Source of the DNA: Flavobacteriia bacterium
GTDB lineage: Bacteria > Bacteroidota > Bacteroidia > Flavobacteriales > Flavobacteriaceae
Length of the DNA: 46,630 nt
Reading direction: 5' to 3'
Assembly (NCBI GenBank): GCA_011391075.1
Contig: JAABRF010000010.1
Coordinates: 1-46,630 of the forward strand
Shown here piece by piece: positions 15,027 through 23,805 of the stretch. The position numbers and the translations under genes were made by a program. The notes under the pieces were generated by a model, which did no database searches, was not told where the DNA came from, and saw only the letters and a program-made list of their open reading frames with translations. Each line of letters opens with the position of its first letter. The stretch's first letter is position 1.

Positions 15027-16421
15027 ATGTCTCATTATGAATCACCTTACAGAGAACCTCTAATTTTAGGAGAAAAGTCCTATCATGATGTCTCTGTTGA
15101 TATCGCAAGACCTATCGAAACAAGAGCCAACAAAAATTGGTGGATTGCTTTTTCTATTGCATTAGTGGCTTTCCTATGGGGATTGGGTGCTATTACTTAT
15201 ACCATCGCTACCGGTATCGGGACTTGGGGTCTGGATAAAAACATCGGATGGGCTTGGGATATTACCAACTTCGTATGGTGGGTAGGGATCGGACACGCCG
15301 GTACGCTTATATCTGCCGTATTGTTATTATTCCGTCAAGAGTGGCGTATGGCTATCAACCGATCAGCTGAAGCGATGACCATTTTTGCGGTATTTCAAGC
15401 CGGACTATTTCCTTTGATCCACATGGGACGTATATGGGATGGATTCTTTACTTTGCCAATTCCCAATATGTACGGAAGTTTGTGGGTTAACTTCAATTCC
15501 CCTTTGCTTTGGGACGTATTTGCCATCTCTACCTATTTGACCGTATCGGTTGTATTTTGGTGGACTGGTTTATTACCCGACTTTGCGATGATTCGCGATA
15601 GAGCTGTACGACCATTCCAAAAGAAAATATACAGTTTGGTGAGTTTCGGTTGGACCGGACGCGCCAAAGATTGGCAACGTTTTGAAGAAGTATCATTGGT
15701 TTTGGCCGGATTGGCGACTCCATTGGTTCTTTCTGTGCATACCATAGTATCCATGGACTTTGCCACTTCTATCAATCCGGGTTGGCACTCTACCATTTTC
15801 CCTCCATACTTTGTAGCAGGAGCTATTTTCTCGGGTTTTGCGATGGTTCAAACCTTATTAGGAATTATGCGTAAAGTGACCAATATGGAATCCTATATTA
15901 CCCGTAAACATATTGAAAACATGAACTTGGTGATCTTGTTTACCGGTGGTATCGTTGCAGTCGCTTATATCACTGAGTTTTTCATCGGTTGGTACACTGC
16001 CAGTCCTTATGAAAACTTTACTTATATGTCAGTAGGAGCAGCTACCGGACCTTATTGGTGGGCATTTTGGTTGTTGATCCTATGCAACATTTTAATTCCC
16101 CAATTGTTGTGGTTTAAAGGTGTTAGAACCAGTTTTATATATTCTTTCTTGATTTCAATCGTCATCAATATCGGAATGTGGTTTGAGCGTTTTGATATCA
16201 TTGTAATTGTATTGAGTAAAGGTCACTTGCCTTCCACTTGGGATAGATTTGAACCTACATTTATAGATATTGGTATCTTCATTGGGACTTTAGGTTTCTT
16301 CTTTGTATTATTCTTGTTGTATGCCCGCACTTTCCCGGTTATTGCACAAGCTGAGGTTAAAACCATTTTGAAGAAAACCGGTGAACATTACAAGAAATTA
16401 AGAGGAAACGAACATCATTAG
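15027..16421 (+). CDS. actC: Alternative complex III subunit C: NrfD/PsrC-like quinol-binding membrane protein
   Basis: This integral membrane subunit of about 464 residues has ten or so helices and forms one of the two NrfD-type modules of complex III, with the quinol oxidation site. I chose the ATG at 15027 (MSHYESPYREPL), because the frame upstream opens only with TTG at 15003. The cytoplasmic N-terminus, the NWWIAFSIALVAFLWGLGAI first helix and the GWAWDITNFVWWVGIGHAG segment are characteristic of the family. The partner subunit is actF at 17843. It lies 96 bp after actB and is followed by actD after 129 bp. Confidence 0.93.
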   Translation: MSHYESPYREPLILGEKSYHDVSVDIARPIETRANKNWWIAFSIALVAFLWGLGAITYTIATGIGTWGLDKNIGWAWDITNFVWWVGIGHAGTLISAVLLLFRQEWRMAINRSAEAMTIFAVFQAGLFPLIHMGRIWDGFFTLPIPNMYGSLWVNFNSPLLWDVFAISTYLTVSVVFWWTGLLPDFAMIRDRAVRPFQKKIYSLVSFGWTGRAKDWQRFEEVSLVLAGLATPLVLSVHTIVSMDFATSINPGWHSTIFPPYFVAGAIFSGFAMVQTLLGIMRKVTNMESYITRKHIENMNLVILFTGGIVAVAYITEFFIGWYTASPYENFTYMSVGAATGPYWWAFWLLILCNILIPQLLWFKGVRTSFIYSFLISIVINIGMWFERFDIIVIVLSKGHLPSTWDRFEPTFIDIGIFIGTLGFFFVLFLLYARTFPVIAQAEVKTILKKTGEHYKKLRGNEHH

Positions 16422-16550
16422 GATATTCATCTAAGCGAATAACATTTGAAATGTCCCTGAATTGTAGATCCATACAACCAAATTTATAAAAGGACATTAC
16501 ATGTTACAGATGAAATCAAATATTAACAAATACATGAAATTATCATCACC

Positions 16551-17105
16551 ATGAGTAGAAAATATTTTGTTTTACACGCATCATTTGAAGATGATGAAGT
16601 ATTATTGGACGCTGTAAAAGCTACGCGTGAAGCCAATTACGAGATTGCTGAAGTTTATACCCCTTTCCCTGTTCACGGATTGGATAAAGCAATGGGTTTA
16701 AAACCCACGCGAATAGCTATTGCAGCTTTTCTTTTCGGATTAACCGGATTTTTAACGGCATTGGCTATTACCAATTATACCATGATCGTAGATTGGCCTC
16801 AAAATTTTGGGGGTAAACCCAACTTCACTTATCCTGAAAACATGCCGGCTTTTGTAACCATTTTGTTTGAGTTGACTGTATTTTTTGCAGCTCACTTTAT
16901 GGTTATTACTTTTTATCTGAGAAGCAGATTATGGCCTTGGAAAGAAGCCGAAAATCCAAATCCAAGAAGTACGGATGATTTGTTTGTTATGGAAGTTGAA
17001 GTAGACGAAAATGCTGAAAAAGCTGCTGATTTCTTTAAAAAAACCGGCGCTTCTGAAGTGGTAATAACCGAAAAAATAGATCCCAATGATTTTGACACAC
17101 ACTAG
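16551..17105 (+). CDS. actD: Alternative complex III subunit D (DUF3341)
   Basis: This 184-residue membrane subunit of complex III belongs to DUF3341. The soluble N-terminal ferredoxin-like part (about 1-50, with YEIAEVYTPFPVHGLDKAMG, the family signature) is followed by two membrane helices (about 57-78 and 102-122). A charged C-terminal domain (about 125-184) completes it. The family has no cofactor and packs against the NrfD-like subunits. The start ATGAGTAGAAAATATTTTG at 16551 is the first in-frame ATG and gives the standard N-terminus. The gap to actE is 38 bp. Confidence 0.93.
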   Translation: MSRKYFVLHASFEDDEVLLDAVKATREANYEIAEVYTPFPVHGLDKAMGLKPTRIAIAAFLFGLTGFLTALAITNYTMIVDWPQNFGGKPNFTYPENMPAFVTILFELTVFFAAHFMVITFYLRSRLWPWKEAENPNPRSTDDLFVMEVEVDENAEKAADFFKKTGASEVVITEKIDPNDFDTH

Positions 17106-17143
17106 TGTATTGAAAAACATTGTACAATTATAATAAGTATCAA

Positions 17144-17716
17144 ATGAAAAAATCAGTTTTTGCAATAGTCGCAGTTGTTATACTACTCTCAGCTTGTAGT
17201 AGAGACCGCAGCAAACCGAACATGCAATATATGCCAGATATGTATGTGTCTGTGCCTTACGAACCTTATGGTATCAATCCCAAAATGGCAGATAGTTTGG
17301 CCTCTTTGGTGCCTCCAACCGGTGCCATTGCCAGAGGAAAAATGCCTTTTGAGTATCCAACCGGAACAGATGGCTACAATGCTGCTTTGACCAATTTAAA
17401 ATCACCTTTACCAGTGAATGAAGAAAATTTGGCAAACGGTAAAAAAATGTTTGACATTTATTGTGCTACCTGCCATGGATTCAAAGGAGACGGACAAGGT
17501 AAATTGGTTCAAAATGGTAAATTCTTAGGTGTTCCCAATTATAAAGATCGCGCCATTACGGAAGGTAGTATCTATCATGTGATATACTATGGACGTAATA
17601 TGATGGGTCCACACGCAACTCTTTTAACTGAGAAAGAGCGTTGGCAAGTGGTTCAACACGTTCAAAAATTGAGAACCGATTTAATGCCTGCTCCTGTAGC
17701 TAGTGCTCAAAAATAA
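17144..17716 (+). CDS. actE: Alternative complex III subunit E: monohaem cytochrome c lipoprotein
   Basis: This 190-residue periplasmic lipoprotein carries one haem c. The ATG at 17144 gives MKKSVFAIVAVVILLSAC with the lipidated cysteine at residue 18; the frame opens eight codons earlier only through TTG. The haem site CATCHGFKGDGQG is at about residues 106-118, and MMGPHATLL near residue 150 includes the likely distal methionine. The family is known to receive electrons from ActA and pass them to the terminal oxidase. The order actA-B-C-D-E-F is kept. Confidence 0.93.
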   Translation: MKKSVFAIVAVVILLSACSRDRSKPNMQYMPDMYVSVPYEPYGINPKMADSLASLVPPTGAIARGKMPFEYPTGTDGYNAALTNLKSPLPVNEENLANGKKMFDIYCATCHGFKGDGQGKLVQNGKFLGVPNYKDRAITEGSIYHVIYYGRNMMGPHATLLTEKERWQVVQHVQKLRTDLMPAPVASAQK

Positions 17717-17842
17717 GTAAACAACCTATAATAAGTTTCTTCCTAAAGTTTTTTAAAGTTCTCTCTATTGCAATAGAAAAGCATAGATTTTGAAAAATAG
17801 ATTAGGCCTTTGAAATTTTTTTTAATTAAATAATTAAAAACG

Positions 17843-19150
17843 ATGTATCAATTTTCAGGTAAATTAAAAAGTATAGCCTTGGCACTGATGGTTATCGGAG
17901 CCATTGGAGTAGCTATCGGCTTTTTTACAAATTCAAGTAAAAAAACAGAAGAACACAAAACAGAAGTAGTTCAAAATGCTGAAAAAGCAAGTGTTTCTTC
18001 AGAAGTCGAAGCCGATCATGCTACCGCAGCTCATGATACAAATGCCGAACCACACGATGCAAGTCATGCTGAACATCAAATACAAAACAGACCTTGGGCT
18101 GCTTTTTATACGCCTTTGTTCTTCTTTTTCATGATTTCATTGGGACTTTTTGTATTTTATGCTACACAAGTGGCGGCTTCAGCCGGATGGTCTGTGGTTT
18201 TATACAGAGTCATGCAAGGGCTTTCAGGAGCGATAGTGCCCATAGGTATTATATTGTTTATTTTCTTGGTATTGTCTGCCATGGGTATGAATCATTTATT
18301 CCCTTGGATGCATGCAGAAGGAGATGAAATCATAGAAGCCAAAGCTTTTTGGCTCAACATTCCGGGATGGTTGTTAAGAGCAGTCATCTTTATTGGCGGT
18401 TTTATTGCCTTTAGATATTTTATCATTAAAAAATCGGTTGAACAAGATCACGCACACGACTACAAAGCGCATGAAAAAGGGTTTAAATGGACCATTTTCT
18501 TTATTGCCTTCTTTATGTTGTCGGAATCTGCATTTTCTTGGGATTGGATCATGTCCTTGGATCCACATTGGTTCAGTACATTATTTGCATGGTATATTTT
18601 TGCTTCAGGTATTGTATCGGCTGTAACGGTATTGGCATTGTCTGTAATTTATTTGAAATCCAAAGGATATTTGGAAAATGTCAATGAAAGTCACTTACAT
18701 GATGTAGCCAAATTCATGTTTGGTTTCAGCATCTTCTGGACCTATTTATGGTTTGCCCAATACATGTTGATTTGGTATGCCAATATGCCCGAAGAAACTG
18801 TATATTTTGTGCCTAGAACCAAAGGTGTATATCAATTTATCTATTTCTTTATGTTGATTCTCAATTTCTTATTCCCATTATTGGTATTGATGGATAGAGA
18901 TTGGAAACGTAAAAATTTGATTGTAATCGTGGTTGGTTTGGTTGTTTTGGCCGGACATTATTTAGATTTTTATCTGATGATTATGCCTTCAGCTGTAGGA
19001 GATCATTTCGGTTTCGGACTTTCTGAAATTGGATCCTTGTTGTTCTTTATTGGGGTATTTATCTACTTTGGTTTTAACAGCTTGAGTAAAAGACCTCTTT
19101 TAATGAAAGGCAATCCATATAAAGAAGAGAGTTTGCATCATCATTACTAG
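17843..19150 (+). CDS. actF: Alternative complex III subunit F: second NrfD-like membrane protein
   Basis: This 435-residue membrane protein is the second NrfD-type module of complex III. After a first hydrophobic segment (about 10-28) there is a soluble insert rich in His, Ala and Glu (about 31-82). About nine further helices follow, including FKWTIFFIAFFMLSESAFSW and HDVAKFMFGFSIFWTYLWF. The protein ends in a His-rich tail (ESLHHHY). The start ATGTATCAATTTTCAG at 17843 follows a 126-bp gap from actE. It is the last act gene, followed directly by a strong terminator, so no cytochrome oxidase genes share this transcript. Confidence 0.92.
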   Translation: MYQFSGKLKSIALALMVIGAIGVAIGFFTNSSKKTEEHKTEVVQNAEKASVSSEVEADHATAAHDTNAEPHDASHAEHQIQNRPWAAFYTPLFFFFMISLGLFVFYATQVAASAGWSVVLYRVMQGLSGAIVPIGIILFIFLVLSAMGMNHLFPWMHAEGDEIIEAKAFWLNIPGWLLRAVIFIGGFIAFRYFIIKKSVEQDHAHDYKAHEKGFKWTIFFIAFFMLSESAFSWDWIMSLDPHWFSTLFAWYIFASGIVSAVTVLALSVIYLKSKGYLENVNESHLHDVAKFMFGFSIFWTYLWFAQYMLIWYANMPEETVYFVPRTKGVYQFIYFFMLILNFLFPLLVLMDRDWKRKNLIVIVVGLVVLAGHYLDFYLMIMPSAVGDHFGFGLSEIGSLLFFIGVFIYFGFNSLSKRPLLMKGNPYKEESLHHHY

Positions 19151-19175
19151 GATATATGTTTTTCGACTTCATAAC

Positions 19176-19218
19176 AAAAAAGAGGTTGTTCTATATATTG
19201 GAACAACCTCTTTTTTTT
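19176..19218 (+). terminator. Terminator of the alternative complex III operon
   Basis: The arms AAAAAAGAGGTTGTTC (19176-19191) and GAACAACCTCTTTTTT (19201-19216) are perfectly complementary over 16 bp. The loop is TATATATTG and the T-run continues to 19218. It lies 25 bp after the actF stop. Confidence 0.9.
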
Positions 19219-19253
19219 AACTCTTCCAGCGTTCCAAAAGCTGGAAGAGTTAA
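19217..19253. repeat. Perfect 14-bp inverted repeat (GCTGGAAGAGTTAA)
   Basis: The arms TTAACTCTTCCAGC (19217-19230) and GCTGGAAGAGTTAA (19240-19253) enclose a 9-base loop, directly abutting the operon terminator. One arm has a near-copy at 20010-20022 (GCTAGAAGAGTTA), so the pair brackets the DUF6438 gene. The remaining part of this 314-bp gap (19254-19392) holds no gene. It includes a stretch with ACATAAGTCACATGAGTGCGCATAAG-type imperfect repeats near 19324-19350 that looks like relic repeat DNA. Confidence 0.6.
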
Positions 19254-19392
19254 AGGAATTAATCACCGGACAGGTGCGGTGGAAGAATGAAAAAAAGAGA
19301 TCATACTGGGTGTTTTTTCTACCACATAAGTCACATGAGTGCGCATAAGATTTTTCAACTTTGACACTACTCTCGTTGTGCGATATCGATTT

Positions 19393-19425
19393 AAACCCTA
19401 AGGTTTTCAAAAACCCTTAGGGTTT
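19393..19425. repeat. Inverted repeat AAACCCTAAGG / CCTTAGGGTTT
   Basis: The arms at 19393-19403 and 19415-19425 are perfect over 11 bp with an 11-base loop (TTTTCAAAAAC). The right half, CCTTAGGGTTTGAAAA, is nearly repeated at 43147-43160 (CCCTAGGGTTTGAAAA), which marks it as a dispersed intergenic repeat. It lies about 40 bp before the DUF6438 gene. Confidence 0.55.
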
Positions 19426-19464
19426 GAAAATAAATTTTATCTATAATAAAAACTGACAAAAATT

Positions 19465-19995
19465 ATGATCGTTTTAAATCAATTGAAGAACTTTATCGTG
19501 ATATTTGGGATTTTCGTGATAAGTTTATACTCTTGTAAAAGAGAAAAGACAGTAATTCCAATTTTAGAACTTTCTTCATCAGCTTGTCATGGTGATTGTC
19601 CTATTTTTGATTTAAAACTATATGAGAACAAAGTTTACTTTAATTTGATAGAAAATAATTCAAGAAAGGGAATTTACGAATATAACCTATCGGACCTGGA
19701 TAAAAAATCTATCAATAAATTGGTAAGTAAAATAGATTATAACAATCTAAAAAATGAATATACAAGTGCTATACAAGATATTCAAGTATATAATTCAGTT
19801 TTACATAAAAATCAAAATAGAAAAGAAGTATATTTTTATCCAATGAATGCTCCTGATGATTATTACAAACTGATTGAATATGTAATAAATCTAAAAGACA
19901 TTCATTTCCTTAGCAAAATGGATACAATTATCACGTTCAATACGAGAAAAGGAATGGAAATAGATGAAATTGAAATTCCCCTAATACCAAAATAA
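19465..19995 (+). CDS. DUF6438 domain lipoprotein
   Basis: This 176-residue putative lipoprotein has a signal MIVLNQLKNFIVIFGIFVIS then LYSC (Cys24). The mature part has SSSACHGDCPIFDLKLYENK (from about residue 37), the CxGxCPxF signature of DUF6438, with Cys41 and Cys45. These two cysteines could form a disulfide or metal site. The family is of unknown function and common in Bacteroidetes envelopes. The gene is noticeably richer in A and T than its neighbours. It sits alone between the complex III terminator and the convergent mutS gene, bracketed by copies of the GCTrGAAGAGTTA sequence. A recent arrival is possible. Confidence 0.75.
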   Translation: MIVLNQLKNFIVIFGIFVISLYSCKREKTVIPILELSSSACHGDCPIFDLKLYENKVYFNLIENNSRKGIYEYNLSDLDKKSINKLVSKIDYNNLKNEYTSAIQDIQVYNSVLHKNQNRKEVYFYPMNAPDDYYKLIEYVINLKDIHFLSKMDTIITFNTRKGMEIDEIEIPLIPK

Positions 19996-20025
19996 AAAAG
20001 TTTTGTAATGCTAGAAGAGTTAGGT

Positions 20026-22632
20026 TTATTTTTTACCCAATAACATACGCTTGACTTCGTTCAATTTCATCAAGGCTTCGATAGGTGTCAAAGCATCGAT
20101 ATTGGTGTTGAGAATTTCTTCTTTGATGTCTAATAAAAGGGGATCATCCAAATTGAAAAAACTGAGCTGCATATCTTCCTGAACTCCTTTTTGAAGTTTG
20201 TTTTTAACGTCTTCATGGGTGTGCGTAGCTTCCAAACGTTTTAATATTTTACGGGCTTTGTGAATGACCGAAGTAGGCATTCCTGCCAATTCGGCTACAT
20301 AAATCCCAAAACTGTGTTCACTTCCACCGGGAACGAGTTTGCGTAAAAAGATCACCTTATCTTTCAGTTCCTTGATACTCACGTTAAAATTCTTAATTCG
20401 CTCAAAAGTGCTCGCCATATCATTGAGTTCATGGTAATGCGTAGCAAAAAGGGTTTTGGCGCGTGTAGGATGTTCGTGAATATATTCGGCTATAGCCCAT
20501 GCAATGGATATGCCATCGTATGTACTGGTACCTCTTCCTATTTCATCCAATAATATCAAACTACGGTCTGAAATATTATTGAGGATATTGGCTGTTTCAT
20601 TCATTTCGACCATAAAGGTACTTTCGCCCATGGAAATGTTGTCGCTGGCTCCTACCCTAACAAAGATTTTGTCCACCAAACCAATGCGGGCATTTTCGGC
20701 CGGAATATAACTGCCCATTTGAGCCAATAGGACAATCAAAGCTGTCTGCCTCAAGATAGCCGATTTTCCACTCATATTGGGTCCGGTAATCATGATGATT
20801 TGTTGTTGGTCGGGACTCAGAATAACGTCATTGGCAATGAAAGATTCTCCCAAGGGCAAATGTTTTTCAATCACCGGATGACGTCCATTGATGATTTCAA
20901 TTTCTTTGGAATTGTCTATTTGAGGTCTAACATAATTACTGGTTTGCGCCTGTTGAGCAAAAGAAGCCAATACGTCCAATTGGGCAATAATCTGTGCATT
21001 GAGTTGAACCGGTTGGATGTAATCGTTGATAAAACTGACCAATTCGGCAAATATATGTTGCTCCAAATGTGCAATTTTCTCTTCGGCACCCAATATTTTG
21101 GTTTCGTATTCTTTGAGTTCGGGCGTAATATAGCGTTCGGCATTGACCAAAGTCTGCTTGCGAATCCACTCAGTAGGGACTTTGTCTTTGTGGGTATTGC
21201 GTACTTCGATATAATATCCGAAAACATTGTTGAAAGAAATTTTAAGCGATGGTATTTGGGTAATTTCAGATTCGCGTTTTTGGATTTCTTCCAAAAAGTT
21301 TTTACCCGAATTGGAAAGATTTCGCAATTCATCCAGTTCGGGAGAAAATCCAAATTTGACGGCATTTCCCTTGAGAATACTGACTGGTGCTTCTTCTTGC
21401 AATACATCAAAAATGCGATTACGCAAAGTATCCAACGTTTGCAATTGTTCACCCAAACTTTTAAAAGCCAGGTTTTCTGAATGGTTACTCATTTCCTTAA
21501 TAGGAACCAAGGCGTCCAAAGATGTTTTCAATAAATACACTTCCCTAGGACTGACGCGAGCGGTAGCCACTTTACTGATCAAACGTTCCAAATCATTGAT
21601 GCGTTTGATTTGTGATTTCAGCAAGTCAAATTCGGTTTCGTGGTCGAGTAAATACTTGACTACTTCATGTCGTTTTTTGATGCGTTCGGCATCTTTTAAA
21701 GGCAGCGACAACCATCTCTTCAAAAGCCTTCCACCCATAGGGGAAATCGTTTTATCTAGGATGTCTATCAGTGGTACGCCATTGAAAGTATTGGATTGAA
21801 ACAACTCCAAATTTCTAATGGTAAACCGATCCATCCACACATAGTGATCTTCATCAATGCGACCAATGTGGGTAAGGTGTTGTAATTGTTTGTGTTGGGT
21901 TTCGGAGAGGTAATGAAGAATGGCACCAGAGGCAATAATTCCATCTTCAAAAGCATCAATACCAAAACCTTTTAGGGAATTTACTTTAAAATGTTGGGTC
22001 AACAAATCAAAGGTAAAATCCCATTGAAAAACCCAATCTTCCAAATAAAACACGTAAAAAGAATCTCCAAAATCCTCTGAAAATTGTTTTTTGTATTGTT
22101 TTTGAACTAAAATTTCATTGGGTTTGAAATTTTGAAGTAGTTTGTCTATATGAGCGATATCGCCTTGTGAGGTGAGAAATTCACCGGTGGAAACATCCAA
22201 AAAAGAAATGCCTAAATGTCGTTTGCCATAATGAATCGCTGCCAAAAAGTTGTTGGTTTTGGATTGCAGCACTTCATCATTTAGGGAAACACCCGGCGTA
22301 ACCAACTCGGTTACGCCTCTTTTTACGATGGTTTTGGTGAGTTTGGGATCTTCCAATTGGTCACAAATGGCAACTCTCAAACCTGCTTTCACCAATTTAG
22401 GTAAATAAGTATTGATGGAATGATGTGGAAAGCCTGCTAAGGCTGTTTCGGTAGGACTACCGGCACCTCGTTTGGTCAAAACAATGTCCAAAATACGCGA
22501 CGCTTTGACCGCATCTTCGGCAAAAGTCTCATAAAAGTCGCCGACTCTAAAAAGTAACAGCGCATCGGGGTACTTTGCCTTTATGCTGTTGTATTGCTTC
22601 ATGAGCGGCGTTTCGTTGATGGATTTGGACAT
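20026..22632 (-). CDS. mutS: DNA mismatch repair protein MutS
   Basis: This 868-residue protein binds mismatches and starts methyl-independent mismatch repair with MutL. The N-terminal mismatch-binding domain contains the Phe-x-Glu motif in GDFYETFAED (about residues 31-40). Connector, lever and clamp domains follow (about 130-560). The ATPase has Walker A TGPNMSGKSA (about 613-622), Walker B LILLDEIGRGTSTYDG (about 690-705) and the ATHYHEL signature. The length fits bacterial MutS (about 850-880). The start MSKSINETPLMKQYNSIKAK is the usual beginning in Flavobacteria. It is followed by the convergent DUF6438 gene, with only 30 bp between stops. Confidence 0.97.
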   Translation of the reverse strand: MSKSINETPLMKQYNSIKAKYPDALLLFRVGDFYETFAEDAVKASRILDIVLTKRGAGSPTETALAGFPHHSINTYLPKLVKAGLRVAICDQLEDPKLTKTIVKRGVTELVTPGVSLNDEVLQSKTNNFLAAIHYGKRHLGISFLDVSTGEFLTSQGDIAHIDKLLQNFKPNEILVQKQYKKQFSEDFGDSFYVFYLEDWVFQWDFTFDLLTQHFKVNSLKGFGIDAFEDGIIASGAILHYLSETQHKQLQHLTHIGRIDEDHYVWMDRFTIRNLELFQSNTFNGVPLIDILDKTISPMGGRLLKRWLSLPLKDAERIKKRHEVVKYLLDHETEFDLLKSQIKRINDLERLISKVATARVSPREVYLLKTSLDALVPIKEMSNHSENLAFKSLGEQLQTLDTLRNRIFDVLQEEAPVSILKGNAVKFGFSPELDELRNLSNSGKNFLEEIQKRESEITQIPSLKISFNNVFGYYIEVRNTHKDKVPTEWIRKQTLVNAERYITPELKEYETKILGAEEKIAHLEQHIFAELVSFINDYIQPVQLNAQIIAQLDVLASFAQQAQTSNYVRPQIDNSKEIEIINGRHPVIEKHLPLGESFIANDVILSPDQQQIIMITGPNMSGKSAILRQTALIVLLAQMGSYIPAENARIGLVDKIFVRVGASDNISMGESTFMVEMNETANILNNISDRSLILLDEIGRGTSTYDGISIAWAIAEYIHEHPTRAKTLFATHYHELNDMASTFERIKNFNVSIKELKDKVIFLRKLVPGGSEHSFGIYVAELAGMPTSVIHKARKILKRLEATHTHEDVKNKLQKGVQEDMQLSFFNLDDPLLLDIKEEILNTNIDALTPIEALMKLNEVKRMLLGKK

Positions 22633-22746
22633 GTTTGCGAATTAAAATTCCTGATTTACTCTATTTTCATTTGATTGCAACCGCAAATATATTAAAGAAG
22701 TCCTGTAAACTTCAAAGAAAACCTTGAATAAAATGCAAATACCAAT

Positions 22747-23700
22747 TTATAGAATAGCTAATCTTCCAATTTTATCGACGATGACTTGAGCCAATTTGAT
22801 TTTGGATTCGACGGTCCAACCGGCAATATGCGGTGTGAGAAGCACTTTTTCTGAATGAATGAGGTATTCAAAAGCAGGTGGTAATGTTGTATTATCAAAA
22901 AGATTTTCAAAAGAAGTTTGCTCCCATTCCAAAACATCCAAACCTGCGCCGAGTATCTTGCCGTTTTGTAAAGCGGTTACTAGGTCATCGGTCACTACTG
23001 CGCTACCTCGAGCCGTGTTGATGAGGTAAAAAGGTTTGTGAAACGTATTTATAAAATCGGTACAAACCATTTTTTTAGAAAGCGGATTGTCATCGGTATG
23101 TATGCTGAGTACATCGGCTTGAGCTTGGAGTTCTGCTAAGGAAACTTGAGTGGCATTTTCATCACCTAAGTCGGGCAATAAATCATGACAGATTACTTTG
23201 ACGTCAAACCCTTTCAGTTTTTTGGCAAATGCCTTGCCCATATGTCCGTAACCTATTATTCCGACCGTTTTTTCATCCAATTCAAGACCGCGATTGGCTT
23301 CTCTCAGCCAATTGCCTGATCTGATTTGTCTGTCTGCTCGATTGAAATGGTTGAATAATGATAGAATCATACCCAATGTATGTTCGCCTACAGCATTGCT
23401 ATTACCTTCGGGTGCTGCTATCAAATGAATCCCTTTTTTTTGTGCATAATCACCATCAATGCTTTCCAAACCTGCTCCTACCCTAGCTATAAATTTCAGA
23501 TTGGGTGCAGCATCGATAAACGTTTGATCAATTTTAAACCGACTTCTAATGACAATACCGACATAATCGGACATCTTTTTTTCTACCTCAGTTTTGGTTG
23601 AAGTAAAATCAGCATGACATATAAAACCCATTTGTTCCAATCCCTTTTGTAGGATGGGGTGGTTATCATCAAGGAGTAGTATGTTCGTGAGTGTATGCAA
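22747..23700 (-). CDS. D-2-hydroxyacid dehydrogenase (phosphoglycerate dehydrogenase family)
   Basis: This NAD-dependent oxidoreductase of about 317 residues converts a 2-hydroxyacid to a 2-oxoacid or the reverse. The nucleotide motif GIIGYGHMGKAF is at 148-158. The catalytic triad is Arg231 (INTARGSAVV), a Glu in the LDVLEWE segment (255-261) and His291 (LLTPHIAGWT). It lacks the C-terminal ACT domain of serine-pathway enzymes, so the substrate is uncertain. The frame has no ATG near the N-terminus: the family start lies before NILLLDDNHP, and the only candidate is a TTG at 23698-23700, upstream of which an in-frame TAA closes the frame near 23745. It therefore appears to use TTG. The next downstream ATG (Met24) would delete the first strand. 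Confidence 0.88.
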   Translation of the reverse strand: MHTLTNILLLDDNHPILQKGLEQMGFICHADFTSTKTEVEKKMSDYVGIVIRSRFKIDQTFIDAAPNLKFIARVGAGLESIDGDYAQKKGIHLIAAPEGNSNAVGEHTLGMILSLFNHFNRADRQIRSGNWLREANRGLELDEKTVGIIGYGHMGKAFAKKLKGFDVKVICHDLLPDLGDENATQVSLAELQAQADVLSIHTDDNPLSKKMVCTDFINTFHKPFYLINTARGSAVVTDDLVTALQNGKILGAGLDVLEWEQTSFENLFDNTTLPPAFEYLIHSEKVLLTPHIAGWTVESKIKLAQVIVDKIGRLAIL

Positions 23701-23805
23701 GGCTAAAGGTTGGATATTTGAAAAGAAACAAATTGGAATTAAATCTTATATGCAATAGGCTTTTAAACCTTAGCTTTATTCTTAATATCGATAGTTTTAA
23801 AAAAA

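Noticed and set aside
19147-19410. 87-codon minus-strand frame after actF
   Set aside because: It runs through the operon terminator and two inverted repeats, so it is not a gene.
20800-21480. 226-codon plus-strand frame inside mutS
   Set aside because: It is the complement of conserved mutS coding sequence; the protein is compositionally odd and has no domain.
21227-21799. 190-codon plus-strand frame inside mutS
   Set aside because: Antisense shadow of mutS codons, overlapping another such frame.
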